Shown piece after piece: positions 1 to 8,985 of a stretch of DNA of 64,000 bases (positions are counted from its first letter, which is position 1; each line of letters starts with the position of its first letter). The position numbers and the translations under genes were made by a program. The stretch is taken from assembly GCA_965248335.1 (NCBI GenBank), contig CBDFIY010000003.1, forward strand, positions 1,302,001 to 1,366,000, given 5' to 3'. This DNA is from CAKMZU01 sp965248335 (GTDB taxonomy: Bacteria > Pseudomonadota > Gammaproteobacteria > Pseudomonadales > DT-91). Under the pieces are notes generated by a model. It worked only from the letters and a program-made list of their open reading frames with translations, searched no databases and was not told the origin of the DNA.

Positions 1-349
1 GCAATTAACGTCGGTTTTTTTAGGCGTTAACTTACGTTTCTAGTACGTTCTAACAACACTTAAGGATTGTTAAAAGTATTCGTACCCATTCCATGTACTT
101 AGGTTAGGTACAGATGCTGTGATGCACTGCCTTCAAACCGTAAAACGTTTTGTAGTCTAAATAAAAGCCTCTGTCGGTGCAAATGTTGGTCACTGATATG
201 ACGATTATGTCATCTAAAGTTCTAAGTGATGTTGATCAAGTCTTGTGCGTATTAACTTGACTTCATCCCTGAAAAATGATGATCTAGCTCGGCTGGTGGT
301 CATCGTAAATAATAATAAAGATGTCATAGTTGATGAGTAGAATCATCAT
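1..349. other. Non-coding left edge of window
   Basis: No coding region with a credible start and ribosome-binding site is visible in this stretch. It is AT-rich, with a weak inverted pair (TTAACG near 5 and CGTTAA near 25) around a T-run that could be a terminator from a gene left of the window. The promoter of the small gene that follows should lie in its last 100 bases, but I could not assign -35/-10 boxes with confidence. Confidence 0.4.
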
Positions 350-373
350 ATGCTAATGCCAAGGAGAGGGATC

Positions 374-553
374 ATGAGGAAGCAAAACGACGGACATTGT
401 TTGGCGCTTAGAGATAAAGAGCGTAAAAACATTGAGGATAAGGTTAAAGAGTTTTTGAGTTCAGGGGGGAAGATAGAGGTTCTTGGGTCGGCTTTTGATA
501 AGCCTGCAGACCCAAAATGTAAGTTAGGTGAGGATTATAGTGTCTTGATCTAG
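374..553 (+). CDS. Small hypothetical protein (59 aa)
   Basis: This short gene starts at the ATG at 374, chosen because AAGGAGAG sits about 7 bases upstream; an upstream in-frame ATG at 350 lacks such a site. The product is charged, with a Lys/Arg/Glu-rich helix (about residues 14-30) followed by FLSSGGKIEVL, a GGKI turn seen in several small proteobacterial proteins of unknown role. There is no signal peptide or membrane segment, so it is probably cytoplasmic. It stands alone about 100 bp before the insertion sequence. Family and function were not recognised. The strong ribosome-binding site is the main support. Confidence 0.5.
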   Translation: MRKQNDGHCLALRDKERKNIEDKVKEFLSSGGKIEVLGSAFDKPADPKCKLGEDYSVLI

Positions 554-652
554 TGAGGATCATGCTCTTTATTGCATTACATTTTATAAGGGGCATTTTC
601 CAATCTTTGTTTTCTTGAGTGACTACACACCGCCTTCTATTTCAATAGAGAG

Positions 653-2129
653 TGTAAATAAGATTGTGTAACTCCTTTAATGCAACAGACTCATTCGATG
701 TGAGTCACAGTGACTAAAGGAGTCGCAATGAACCAGTCAAAAATAGAGTCATTAGCCAAAGAGTTGGCGAAAGATCTTAAAACCCCAGAGGATCTAAATC
801 AATTCAGCGCTATTTTAAAGAAAGTAGCCGTTGAGGCAGCTTTGCATGCCGAAATGGACGATCATTTAGGCTATGAGCCGCACTCTCCAGAGGGTTACAA
901 TACAGGCAATAGCCGCAACGGGCGGAGCCGCAAGCGGCTTAAAGGCGATCACGGGGATTGTGAGATTGAAGTCCCGAGAGACCGCGCTGGTACGTTTGAG
1001 CCACAGCTTATCAAAAAGCACCAAACTCGCATTACAGGCATGGATGACCAAATTTTAAGTCTGTACGCGAAGGGCTTATCCACTCGCGACATCACAGCAA
1101 CTTTTAAAGAAATGTACGATGTAGATGTATCGCCGAGTTTAATTTCAAAGGTGACGGATGCGGTTTATGCTCAAGTCCTTGAGTGGCAAAATAGGCCACT
1201 TGATCCCATTTATCCCATTGTTTATCTTGACGGTATTGTTGTCAAAATACGACAAGATAAGCGTGTTATCAACAAAACTATCTATCTTGCTCTTGGCGTT
1301 AATCTTGAAGGGAAAAAAGAATTATTAGGCATGTGGATTGCCGAAACTGAAGGCGCCAAGTTTTGGTTAAACGTGATGACAGAGCTTAAAAATAGAGGGT
1401 TAACAGAAATACTTATTGCATGTATGGATGGATTAAAGGGCTTCCCTGATGCGGTGAATACTGTGTACCCCAAAGCCAAGATTCAGTTATGTATTGTGCA
1501 TATGGTACGTAATTCATTAAAGTTCGTGCCCTGGAAAGATTACAAGGCTGTGACCGCCGATTTAAAGGCCATTTATAAATCCATGACAGAAGCTGAGGCG
1601 CTGAGCGCATTGGATGCCTTTGCAGAAAAGTGGGATGATAAATACCCTCAAATTAGTCGCTCATGGAGACAAAATTGGCCAAATATTATTACTTTCTTTG
1701 ATTACCCTGACGACATTCGAAAAGTCATTTATACCACGAATGCTATTGAGTCATTAAACAGCGTGATCCGAAAAGCGGTCAATCGGCGAAAATTATTTCC
1801 TAATGATGACGCCGCATTTAAAGTGGTATTTCTGACTGTTGATGCCGCTTCAAAAAAATGGACAATGCCCATCAGGCATTGGAAGGAAGCATTAAATCGC
1901 TTTGCTATTGAGTTTGACGAGCAAATAACGCCATATCTTTAAAAAATCTGCCATTCAGTCTTATCATGACAATAAACTTGTCCTCATTATTATCAAGGAG
2001 CTTGGCTTCGTACCTCAGCAACTCCTCCTTGACAACAATTCGCACAAGCCTAAAGAAGTTGATAAGATGAACGGCATAACAGGCAATTCGAACACTGCCT
2101 GAAAACCGAGTTACACAGAATTATTTACA
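653..2129 (+). mobile_element. IS256-family insertion sequence, complete, with terminal inverted repeats
   Basis: The element is bounded by imperfect inverted repeats of about 23 bp. The left end (653-675) begins TGTAAATAAGATTGTGTAAC; the right end (2107-2129), read on the other strand, begins TGTAAATAATTCTGTGTAAC. One intact transposase gene lies between them. About 165 bp of non-transposase DNA separates the transposase stop from the right end and contains an inverted pair, TCAAGGAG (1993-2000) and CTCCTTGA (2035-2042). IS256 elements usually make 8-9 bp target duplications, but the flanks here (AATAGAGAG and GTGCCTTTC) do not match. The right end overlaps the last codons of the neighbouring transporter. 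Confidence 0.85.
728..1942 (+). CDS. IS256-family (Mutator-type) transposase
   Basis: DDE transposase of 404 residues, the usual length for IS256 proteins. The ATG at 728 is preferred over an upstream in-frame start at 710 because AAAGGAG lies just before it. The putative catalytic triad is visible: D168 in VYLDGI, D234 in CMDGLKGFPD, and E341 in TTNAIESLN, the family's most conserved block. The CxxH signature is also present (CIVHMVRNS). The N-terminal part contains the usual HLGYEPH and RNGRSRKR-like segments. No frameshift or internal stop is seen, so the enzyme could be active and move the element by cut-and-paste or copy-out. Confidence 0.93.
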   Translation: MNQSKIESLAKELAKDLKTPEDLNQFSAILKKVAVEAALHAEMDDHLGYEPHSPEGYNTGNSRNGRSRKRLKGDHGDCEIEVPRDRAGTFEPQLIKKHQTRITGMDDQILSLYAKGLSTRDITATFKEMYDVDVSPSLISKVTDAVYAQVLEWQNRPLDPIYPIVYLDGIVVKIRQDKRVINKTIYLALGVNLEGKKELLGMWIAETEGAKFWLNVMTELKNRGLTEILIACMDGLKGFPDAVNTVYPKAKIQLCIVHMVRNSLKFVPWKDYKAVTADLKAIYKSMTEAEALSALDAFAEKWDDKYPQISRSWRQNWPNIITFFDYPDDIRKVIYTTNAIESLNSVIRKAVNRRKLFPNDDAAFKVVFLTVDAASKKWTMPIRHWKEALNRFAIEFDEQITPYL

Positions 2130-3494
2130 GTGCCTTTCAATATCGTCAAATCCTTCCTCAATATCATTATCCGTATCTCTTTCTTTGTTGTTGTTTTCTT
2201 TGCACGTTGTAGAGAGGAGCAATGTTGCTACTATGCCTGCGAGTGTTAATGTAATGAAAAACCCATGCCAGCCCCAAACCTCCATAACATAACCTAGGGG
2301 GATGCCAGAGGCTGCAGCGCCGAGGTAGCCAAATAAGCCTATGAAGCCAGTTGCTGTACCTGCTGCTTCACGGTGAGATAACTCGGCAGCAGCAACACCT
2401 ATGAGCATTTGCGGCCCAAAAATAAAGAAACCGATGGCGAATATTGAGTAAGCACCAAATTGTAAAAGTGAGTTAGGAAAAATAAGTAGCGTTGCTACTG
2501 CGGCGACGGATCCCAGTGAGAACAGTGTGTTGATCGGTCCTCTTCTTCCACGAAAAAACTGATCGGACCAAAATCCGGCAGCAAGGCTTCCAAAAAAACC
2601 ACCGACTTCAAACAGTGTCACCATGCCTGCAGCTGCGACCTTTTCCATGCCTTGATCTATCATGAAAATCATGACCCAATCATTCACGCCATTGCGAATG
2701 AGGTAAATGAGGGAGTAGGAGAATGCCAGTATCCATATGACGGGGTTATTTAATATGTATCGCCTCATAATGCAGCTTACACCAGGCTTGCTTGGCTGTG
2801 TCTCTAATGATTCAATGCCGTCGTTTTTGAAGTATTCTATTTTTGGTAGGCCCATGCTTTCAGGTGTGTTCCTGAGGCGATTGATCAGGAATATTCCCAT
2901 GGTAATGGCGATAATACCTGGGATCCATAACGCTGCACGCCAGCCAAGTAATAAAGCAGCAAATGCGGCAATGACAGGGATTAGAGCGCCACCGATGTTG
3001 TGAGCTGTATTCCACGCAGCCCACCAGCGCCCACGCTCTTTATGTGAATACCAGTGTGTCAGTGTTTTGGCGCAAGGTGGCCACCCAAAGCCTTGAAACC
3101 AAGCGTTAATCGTCCAGAAAATAGCGAAAAGATAAAAATGAGAGGAGAACGATAAAATGATATTGATGATGCCAGTCAATATTAGTCCGATAGAAAAAAA
3201 ATAACGCGGGTTGTTTTTATCGGATATAATGCCGCTAATAAATTTGCTAACGCCATAGGCGACTGAAAACAAAGTGATGAGTAGGCCAATTTGTACGGTA
3301 GTGAAACCGAGGTTTTTGATGAGATCGGGCGATGCTATCGTGAGCGATTTTCGTGTAAAGTAATAAACCATGTACCCAAGGTAAATGCTGTAAAACATTC
3401 GTAAGCGCCAATAGGGGTAATTTTCTGTGGGTTCTTTGTTTTCGAAAGGCTTTTTCCTTTTAAAGCTAGAAGAAATAAATAGTTTTATATTCAT
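2121..3494 (-). CDS. MFS transporter, organophosphate:phosphate antiporter (GlpT/UhpC/PgtP-like)
   Basis: A 457-residue inner-membrane transporter with about 12 hydrophobic segments. The N-terminal block YLGYMVYYFTRKS, the segment GVSKFISGIISD, and the block around AWFQGFGWPPCAKTL with WWAAWNTAHNIGGALIP are typical of the OPA family that exchanges phosphorylated sugars, glycerol-3-phosphate or phosphoglycerates for phosphate. The closest remembered match is the UhpC-like subgroup, some of which act as sensors. Substrate cannot be read from sequence. The last two codons and the stop (TGT AAA TAA) lie inside the right inverted repeat of the IS256 element, so the native C-terminus was replaced; the loss falls in a hydrophilic tail after the last membrane segment and may be tolerated. 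Confidence 0.85.
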   Translation of the reverse strand: MNIKLFISSSFKRKKPFENKEPTENYPYWRLRMFYSIYLGYMVYYFTRKSLTIASPDLIKNLGFTTVQIGLLITLFSVAYGVSKFISGIISDKNNPRYFFSIGLILTGIINIILSFSSHFYLFAIFWTINAWFQGFGWPPCAKTLTHWYSHKERGRWWAAWNTAHNIGGALIPVIAAFAALLLGWRAALWIPGIIAITMGIFLINRLRNTPESMGLPKIEYFKNDGIESLETQPSKPGVSCIMRRYILNNPVIWILAFSYSLIYLIRNGVNDWVMIFMIDQGMEKVAAAGMVTLFEVGGFFGSLAAGFWSDQFFRGRRGPINTLFSLGSVAAVATLLIFPNSLLQFGAYSIFAIGFFIFGPQMLIGVAAAELSHREAAGTATGFIGLFGYLGAAASGIPLGYVMEVWGWHGFFITLTLAGIVATLLLSTTCKENNNKERDTDNDIEEGFDDIERHCK

Positions 3495-3696
3495 GGATTT
3501 TCTTTGAGTTTATTAAGTGACAGTGTTTTGAAAAATAAATTTTATAACTTTGTTTAATAAAGTAATTATTTGATGTTATTTAAAAAAATAAGTTTCATTT
3601 TATTTTTATAGTGAATTTTTGAGGTAATGTTATTTTGATAATGCTTATCATTCCATGGTTTGCGAGTATTCGCATGTGGAGGCTAGCGTTATTCTT

Positions 3697-4575
3697 TTAT
3701 TGTAATTTTTTCAGTATGTTGTAAGCCTTATCGTATCCAGTTTCGATCATTTCATTTGCGCGATAAAATTCAAGGGTTTTACAAATATTTCTGGGTACTT
3801 CTATAACTAAATCCGGTGGGTAGGCTGCGAGCTTTTGTCGGGCAATAGTCGTCTGCATGGCATCGAATGCTCGGTTACTAATATCATAAAAGTCTAATTC
3901 GTTTGTAGGGTGAGAGAGCGTGGTTTTTTTGGATAAAAATTCCAAGAGCTGGAACTTAGGTGGTGTTTCTTCGAATGGTTTTTCAAAAGCCTCTTCCGCT
4001 AAGCCGCATAGGTTGACGGCTACTGTCATGTCTGAGGGGTCGCTGAAAGTAGGGGCAATAGGTACAGGGTTGAGTACCCCTCCGTCTACAAGAAGCGTAC
4101 CTTCAGTCGCGTAGGGTGTCATTAATAGCGGCAGCGACATGGAGGCACGGATGGCTTCAAATAATTGGCCCTTTTGAATCCACACCTCTTTAAGTTGAAT
4201 GATATCTGTGGCAACGGCAGTGTAAGGAATGTTGAGCTCCTCAATGGACTTATTGCCGACGAGTTCAATCATTGCATTAATAACTCTATTACCCTTGACC
4301 AGCCCTGTGCGATTAAAGGAAAGATCCATTAATGAAATGACTTGCGCACGAGTGAGCTTTCGCAGCCATAGTTCATAGGGTTTTAATTTGCCTGCGGCGA
4401 AAATCCCTCCAACCACAGCACCCATAGAGCAGCCGGAAACAGACGTAATTTTATAACCGAATTCCTCTAAGCAGTTAATCACGCCGATATGGGCGATGCC
4501 TCGAGCGCCGCCACAGCCGAGTACCAGTGAAACAGTTTTATTGGCGCAGCTTACTGCCGTTTTTACACGCGTCAT
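3697..4575 (-). CDS. Patatin-like phospholipase (RssA-type)
   Basis: A 292-residue protein with the full patatin signature: an oxyanion-hole glycine-rich loop GCGGARG (residues 20-26), the nucleophile motif GCSMG with Ser50, and the catalytic aspartate in DGG (Asp164, LLVDGGVLNPVP). These form the Ser-Asp dyad of lipid acyl hydrolases. There is no signal peptide, so it is likely cytoplasmic or membrane-associated, like RssA, and not a secreted ExoU-type toxin. It is divergent from the Ig-repeat protein gene, with starts about 105 bp apart. A 202-bp AT-rich gap separates its end from the start of the transporter gene on the same strand. Substrate unknown. Confidence 0.85.
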   Translation of the reverse strand: MTRVKTAVSCANKTVSLVLGCGGARGIAHIGVINCLEEFGYKITSVSGCSMGAVVGGIFAAGKLKPYELWLRKLTRAQVISLMDLSFNRTGLVKGNRVINAMIELVGNKSIEELNIPYTAVATDIIQLKEVWIQKGQLFEAIRASMSLPLLMTPYATEGTLLVDGGVLNPVPIAPTFSDPSDMTVAVNLCGLAEEAFEKPFEETPPKFQLLEFLSKKTTLSHPTNELDFYDISNRAFDAMQTTIARQKLAAYPPDLVIEVPRNICKTLEFYRANEMIETGYDKAYNILKKLQ

Positions 4576-4680
4576 TTAAACTCATGTCTCTCTTTTATCG
4601 CAATTGTCGTGCATAGACAAAATAACGATGGCTTGATAAGGTGTCCGGCAAATAAGAATAACCAAAATAATGGACATCTT

Positions 4681-7600
4681 ATGTTCGATCGTCAGTTGTG
4701 GCCGCTGTTCCCTCGTACCCTAAAAAAAATGAGTACCTTTTCTTTAGCGCTGGCTTGTCATTTGTCTGTATTGGCTGAAAATATTGATACCGTACCTATT
4801 TGGCAGACGGCTTCACTTCCTGATGTTAGTGAAGGTGCATTTATGAATGTGCGCTTACTTGCAAGCGGTAGCAGTGACAATTTACGCTATGAATTGATCG
4901 AGGGGCCGGCATGGGTAAAGGTTTCAGGGCTCGGTGTTATGACTTACCGCCCTGATTATTTGGCGGCTGGTAGTCATCAGGTAGCGGCTCGTGTGAGTGA
5001 TGGGGAGCACCAGGTTGATAAATCGTGGAACATTCTTGTGCGTGATATTAATCAACAGCCCGAGTTACATAATAGCCCTGTTAGCACGGTGAATGAAGGT
5101 GAGATATTTCGCTTTGATCCAGAAATAACTGACATTGACAAAGATAGTTTGACGCTCAACCTAGCAGCATCGCCAGAGGGAATGAAGCTTGTGAATGGTG
5201 AAATCATCTGGCAGGTTGATTATGCTTCTGCAGGGAATTATACGTATCAATTGTTAATCAGTGATGGCAATGTTGTCGTTAAACATGCATTTGATTTGTC
5301 GGTTAAAAATATCAATCAGAAACCTCACTGGAGGGGCTTTACGCTAAAGACAGGTAAAGAAAACCAACTTTTTCAGCAAAGCGTGCAAGCGTATGACCTT
5401 GACGCAGATCAATTAAGTTATACGTTAATCAAGGCACCTGATGGTGCCGTTATTCAGGGTGGTGTCATTGAATGGCTGCCTGATTTTGAAACAGCGGGTA
5501 AGCACGATATTCAAATAGCAGCGAGTGATGGCATTGAAACAACGCTTTTTAGCGGTATGCTTATTGTTGATAATACGAATCGATTACCTGAAATTACTGC
5601 TGAAGTCCTTGTTGATGCAAAAGAGGGCGACGCCTACTCATACCAGTTTGTTGCTAAGGACCCTGATGGCGAGGCTTTAGCCTTCTCGATAAACAAGGCT
5701 ATCGATGGTTTGAGTTTATCTAAAGATGGTTTGCTTAATTGGCAGCCGGATTTTAACGCTGCTGGTCAATACAAGCTCGATCTGTCTGTTTCGGATGATG
5801 TGGGTCACGTTATTCAACCTTTTACCTTGCTTGTCGAAAATACGAATCGCCCCCCTTTGTTTCAATCACTCAAGCTTGCAGGCGGGACAGAGTCAGAAGC
5901 TTATCAGTCATCTATAGAAGTTAGCGATCCAGATGAAGATAGCGTGAGCCTCACCATGCTATCAGGCCCAGATGGGCTGGAGCTTAACAATAACATACTG
6001 GCGTGGTTGCCGAGCTATGATGATGCAGGGGAGCATCCTGTGGTTATTGAGGCTTCTGATGGTGATTTGACAACAAGGCAAACTTTCCATTTACAAGTAG
6101 AGAATACGAATCGTTTACCCGCCTTTACCTCTGAGCCAGTGGTTGTCGCTAACGAAAACACGCTTTATCAATATTTACTTACATACCTGGATGAAGATAA
6201 AGATGCGCTTCAGGTGTCGTTAACGCAAGCACCGAAAACGATGCGTTTAGATAATAACACGTTGGTCTGGATGCCCAGTTTTAATGATGCGGGCAGTGTC
6301 GATGTAGAAGTTAAAGTCAGTGAAAAATTAAACCCTAAAGCTTTTGTTATTCAGCGATTTGTTATTGATGTGGCGAACATAAACCGGCCGCCGGTATGGC
6401 AAACAAAGACACTGCCTCAAGCTAAAGAAAATAGCGCTTTACAGGTACAGTTAAAAGCCCGTGACCCTGATGATCAACGGATAAGTTATTCAATTGATGC
6501 AGCCCCTGAAGGCTTTATGCTGAGTGATAGCGGGTTAATCGATTGGACGCCTCATTTCGAACAATCTGGTAGTTATGACGTTACCTTAATAGCCGATGAT
6601 GGAGAAGATAAAGTTGCTCATACCTTGTCTATTTATGCGGTCAACACAAATCGACCCCCCGTTATCACCTCAGAGGCATCTGTAGAGGCTGATGAAAATA
6701 GAGCGTACACCTACCAAATAATGGCTGAAGATCCTGATGCAGATCAGCTTACAGTGAAATTACTGATATCACCTAAAGGCTTTGAAGTAGAAGGAAGTAG
6801 CTTATATTGGTTACCCGGTTATCATCAAGCAGGTAAACATAAAGTTATTGTGGAAGTGAGTGATGGCGAGTTAGTTGCTAAGCAATCGTTTATGCTTGAT
6901 GTGCAAAATACAAACCGTGAGCCTGTGTGGCGGCTACCTGAACATGCGGAACTGGATTTATTGGAATATAAAGTATGGTCATTATCGTTAAGCGCGACGG
7001 ATGCAGATAAGCAAGCCGTGAGTTATAAGCTTTTAACCAGCGAAAGTGGTCTGCGTTTAAATGGAAATATTCTGCAATGGAAGCCAAGCTTTGAGCAGGC
7101 AGGGAGCTACCTTATAGCGTTAGAAGCATCAGATGGTGAATCAGTGGTTGAGCAGGTGATTGAACTTGATGTGGTTAACGTCAATCGAAGCCCACGAATC
7201 ACAAGCAAAGCAATAAAAAAGGGTAAAGAAGGTGTATCTTATCGCTATGATCTATCGGCACAAGATCCCGATAAAAATGATCAAGACAATTTAAGTTACA
7301 GGTTACTTAAAGCACCGGATGGGATGATAATCCTCGATCAAACCATCAGCTGGATCCCAAGCTTCGATGCAGCGGGCGTGCATCAAGTTATTATTGAGGT
7401 GAGCGATGAAGAAACATCCACAGAGCAATCGTTTGATGTGCGGGTTGTCAATACGAATCGCCCGCCGATGTTTGCTTCTGAGCCTATGCTTGCAATCGAT
7501 GAGAGTGTCGATTATCAATATCCTGTTCATATTGAAGACCCTGATGGTCAGCCTGTTAGCCTAAAACTCATCAATGCGCCAAAAGGTGCTCGTTTGGTGA

Positions 7601-8250
7601 ATGAAACGCTTATCTACTCGCCAGATTTTAAAGATGCGGGTGTCTACTCGGTTGTTTTATCAGCAACGGATGGGCAGCTAATTACTGAGCAACGCTTTGA
7701 ATTAACGGTTAACAATGTGAATCGGGCGCCTGTTATTACAACTAAGCCTTCGCTGAACGCTTATGAGGGCGTTGGTTATCGTTACAAATACAATGCAACT
7801 GACAAAGATGGTGAAGCAACAGCTTTTTCTCTTGTTGATAGCCCTAAGGGTATGCGTTTAGTGGCGGGGCAGATTCAGTGGCGGCCAAGTTATACGCAGA
7901 AAGGGCTACATGCGGTTAAGATTGCTGTAACGGATGGGCAATCAGCCGTGTATCAAGCTTTTAACGTACAAGTAAAAAATACAAACCGAGAGCCTGATTT
8001 TGTAAAGCTTGACGATCAAAAAATACGTGTTGCCAAAAAATGGCAGTTACCCTTAATCGCAAAAGATGTGGATGGAGAGCCTGTTACTTTTCGTCTGATT
8101 CATGCGCCAGAGGGTATGTCCATTACAGAAGATAATGCGCTTTATTGGAAGCCTAAAAAAGACGCACTCGGGACTCATACGGTGATTGTGTCGGTGACAG
8201 ATGGTGATCTAAAAGTACGGCAGCATTTTGATGTAAAAGTTTTCAAGTAA
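4681..8250 (+). CDS. Large exported protein of 13 tandem Ig-like (He_PIG/cadherin-like) repeats
   Basis: I place the start at the ATG at 4681 because it gives a classic signal peptide: basic LKK, a hydrophobic stretch, and a VLA-EN cleavage site near residue 32. A GTG at 4609 and an ATG at 4729 are alternatives. The mature part is entirely tandem repeats of about 88 residues. Each carries a DPDGD-like acidic turn, a P-x-G-hydrophobic segment, a W-x-P-x-(F/Y)-x-x-A-G core, a V-S-D-G strand and a linker NTNRPP. Twelve NTNR/NVNR/NINQ linkers are visible, giving 13 repeats. The acidic turns suggest calcium binding, as in cadherin-like folds. There is no C-terminal anchor, autotransporter domain or RTX secretion signal; the protein ends on the last repeat. 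A role in surface adhesion or periplasmic spacing is inferred. Confidence 0.85.
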   Translation: MFDRQLWPLFPRTLKKMSTFSLALACHLSVLAENIDTVPIWQTASLPDVSEGAFMNVRLLASGSSDNLRYELIEGPAWVKVSGLGVMTYRPDYLAAGSHQVAARVSDGEHQVDKSWNILVRDINQQPELHNSPVSTVNEGEIFRFDPEITDIDKDSLTLNLAASPEGMKLVNGEIIWQVDYASAGNYTYQLLISDGNVVVKHAFDLSVKNINQKPHWRGFTLKTGKENQLFQQSVQAYDLDADQLSYTLIKAPDGAVIQGGVIEWLPDFETAGKHDIQIAASDGIETTLFSGMLIVDNTNRLPEITAEVLVDAKEGDAYSYQFVAKDPDGEALAFSINKAIDGLSLSKDGLLNWQPDFNAAGQYKLDLSVSDDVGHVIQPFTLLVENTNRPPLFQSLKLAGGTESEAYQSSIEVSDPDEDSVSLTMLSGPDGLELNNNILAWLPSYDDAGEHPVVIEASDGDLTTRQTFHLQVENTNRLPAFTSEPVVVANENTLYQYLLTYLDEDKDALQVSLTQAPKTMRLDNNTLVWMPSFNDAGSVDVEVKVSEKLNPKAFVIQRFVIDVANINRPPVWQTKTLPQAKENSALQVQLKARDPDDQRISYSIDAAPEGFMLSDSGLIDWTPHFEQSGSYDVTLIADDGEDKVAHTLSIYAVNTNRPPVITSEASVEADENRAYTYQIMAEDPDADQLTVKLLISPKGFEVEGSSLYWLPGYHQAGKHKVIVEVSDGELVAKQSFMLDVQNTNREPVWRLPEHAELDLLEYKVWSLSLSATDADKQAVSYKLLTSESGLRLNGNILQWKPSFEQAGSYLIALEASDGESVVEQVIELDVVNVNRSPRITSKAIKKGKEGVSYRYDLSAQDPDKNDQDNLSYRLLKAPDGMIILDQTISWIPSFDAAGVHQVIIEVSDEETSTEQSFDVRVVNTNRPPMFASEPMLAIDESVDYQYPVHIEDPDGQPVSLKLINAPKGARLVNETLIYSPDFKDAGVYSVVLSATDGQLITEQRFELTVNNVNRAPVITTKPSLNAYEGVGYRYKYNATDKDGEATAFSLVDSPKGMRLVAGQIQWRPSYTQKGLHAVKIAVTDGQSAVYQAFNVQVKNTNREPDFVKLDDQKIRVAKKWQLPLIAKDVDGEPVTFRLIHAPEGMSITEDNALYWKPKKDALGTHTVIVSVTDGDLKVRQHFDVKVFK

Positions 8251-8256
8251 GTAAAT

Positions 8257-8985
8257 TCAATGACGGGTCGATGCGGCGTTACTACATAGCCTGCTGTTTG
8301 TAAGGCTAGTCGGCCAAAGTTTGTTCCATGTAGGCCAGTTATGTACACCGGGTTTGCTGAAGGATTGATGTGGTTCAAGTAAAGCTGCCATCCATTGGTG
8401 TTGTTTGTGGTAGGCGTCTTCGCTGCCGTAAGCCATCTGGATGTGAGGCGCATGTTTAGCTGATACTTCGAGCTTTGACAAAAAGTTATAAAATTCTGGC
8501 AGGTAGTAACGTTTGTTCGATTGTTTTTTGAATAGGTTAAAATCATGGTTAAGCCCGAGAAAGGGCGCGATCAGAATCAAGCCCTTGATGTCATCGGGAA
8601 ACACTTCTCTGTATTTTAGGCTGCCATAGCCGCCTAACGAAACACCAAAGAGCCAAATATTTTTAATGCCACTGAGGTTTGCAGGTTTAATGACATCTTG
8701 CCTTAGGCGTTTCACAAGAATATTTTTTTGGTAGTAACCGTAATGCGCATCGACATAAATAATATCGGCGTCTGGGCGGCAACCGATAAGGCCATCGACT
8801 ACACCATTTTTAACAAAATCGTCTAGGTTGTCATCAATGCCAGGAAGTATCACGATTAAGGTTTTACTCACTGGTTTTTTGTGAATATAAGCATGCTTCA
8901 GTGTGCTGGATGTTGGCCGTAGATAGGCGCAGCTCACTGTATTGATGTAAATAGCGATAAGAGAAAAGATAAAATGTTTGCGCAT
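8257..8985 (-). CDS. Exported alpha/beta-hydrolase (esterase-like)
   Basis: A 242-residue protein with a hydrophobic N-terminal signal ending NTVSC, where Cys19 could make it a lipoprotein although the lipobox is weak. The hydrolase core shows ILPGIDDN (oxyanion region), the nucleophile elbow GVSLGGYG with Ser116, a candidate acid in YGSEDAYH (about residue 187) and a candidate His in GVHNWPTW (about residue 216). It is convergent with the Ig-repeat gene, only 6 bp between stops. The order of motifs fits a serine esterase or peptidase acting in the periplasm; substrate unknown. Confidence 0.75.
   Translation of the reverse strand: MRKHFIFSLIAIYINTVSCAYLRPTSSTLKHAYIHKKPVSKTLIVILPGIDDNLDDFVKNGVVDGLIGCRPDADIIYVDAHYGYYQKNILVKRLRQDVIKPANLSGIKNIWLFGVSLGGYGSLKYREVFPDDIKGLILIAPFLGLNHDFNLFKKQSNKRYYLPEFYNFLSKLEVSAKHAPHIQMAYGSEDAYHKQHQWMAALLEPHQSFSKPGVHNWPTWNKLWPTSLTNSRLCSNAASTRH

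Noticed and set aside
4681..8250. Regular repeats that might suggest a CRISPR array
   Set aside because: The periodicity is about 264 bp, in frame and protein-level (Ig-like domains); no short identical direct repeats with unique spacers.
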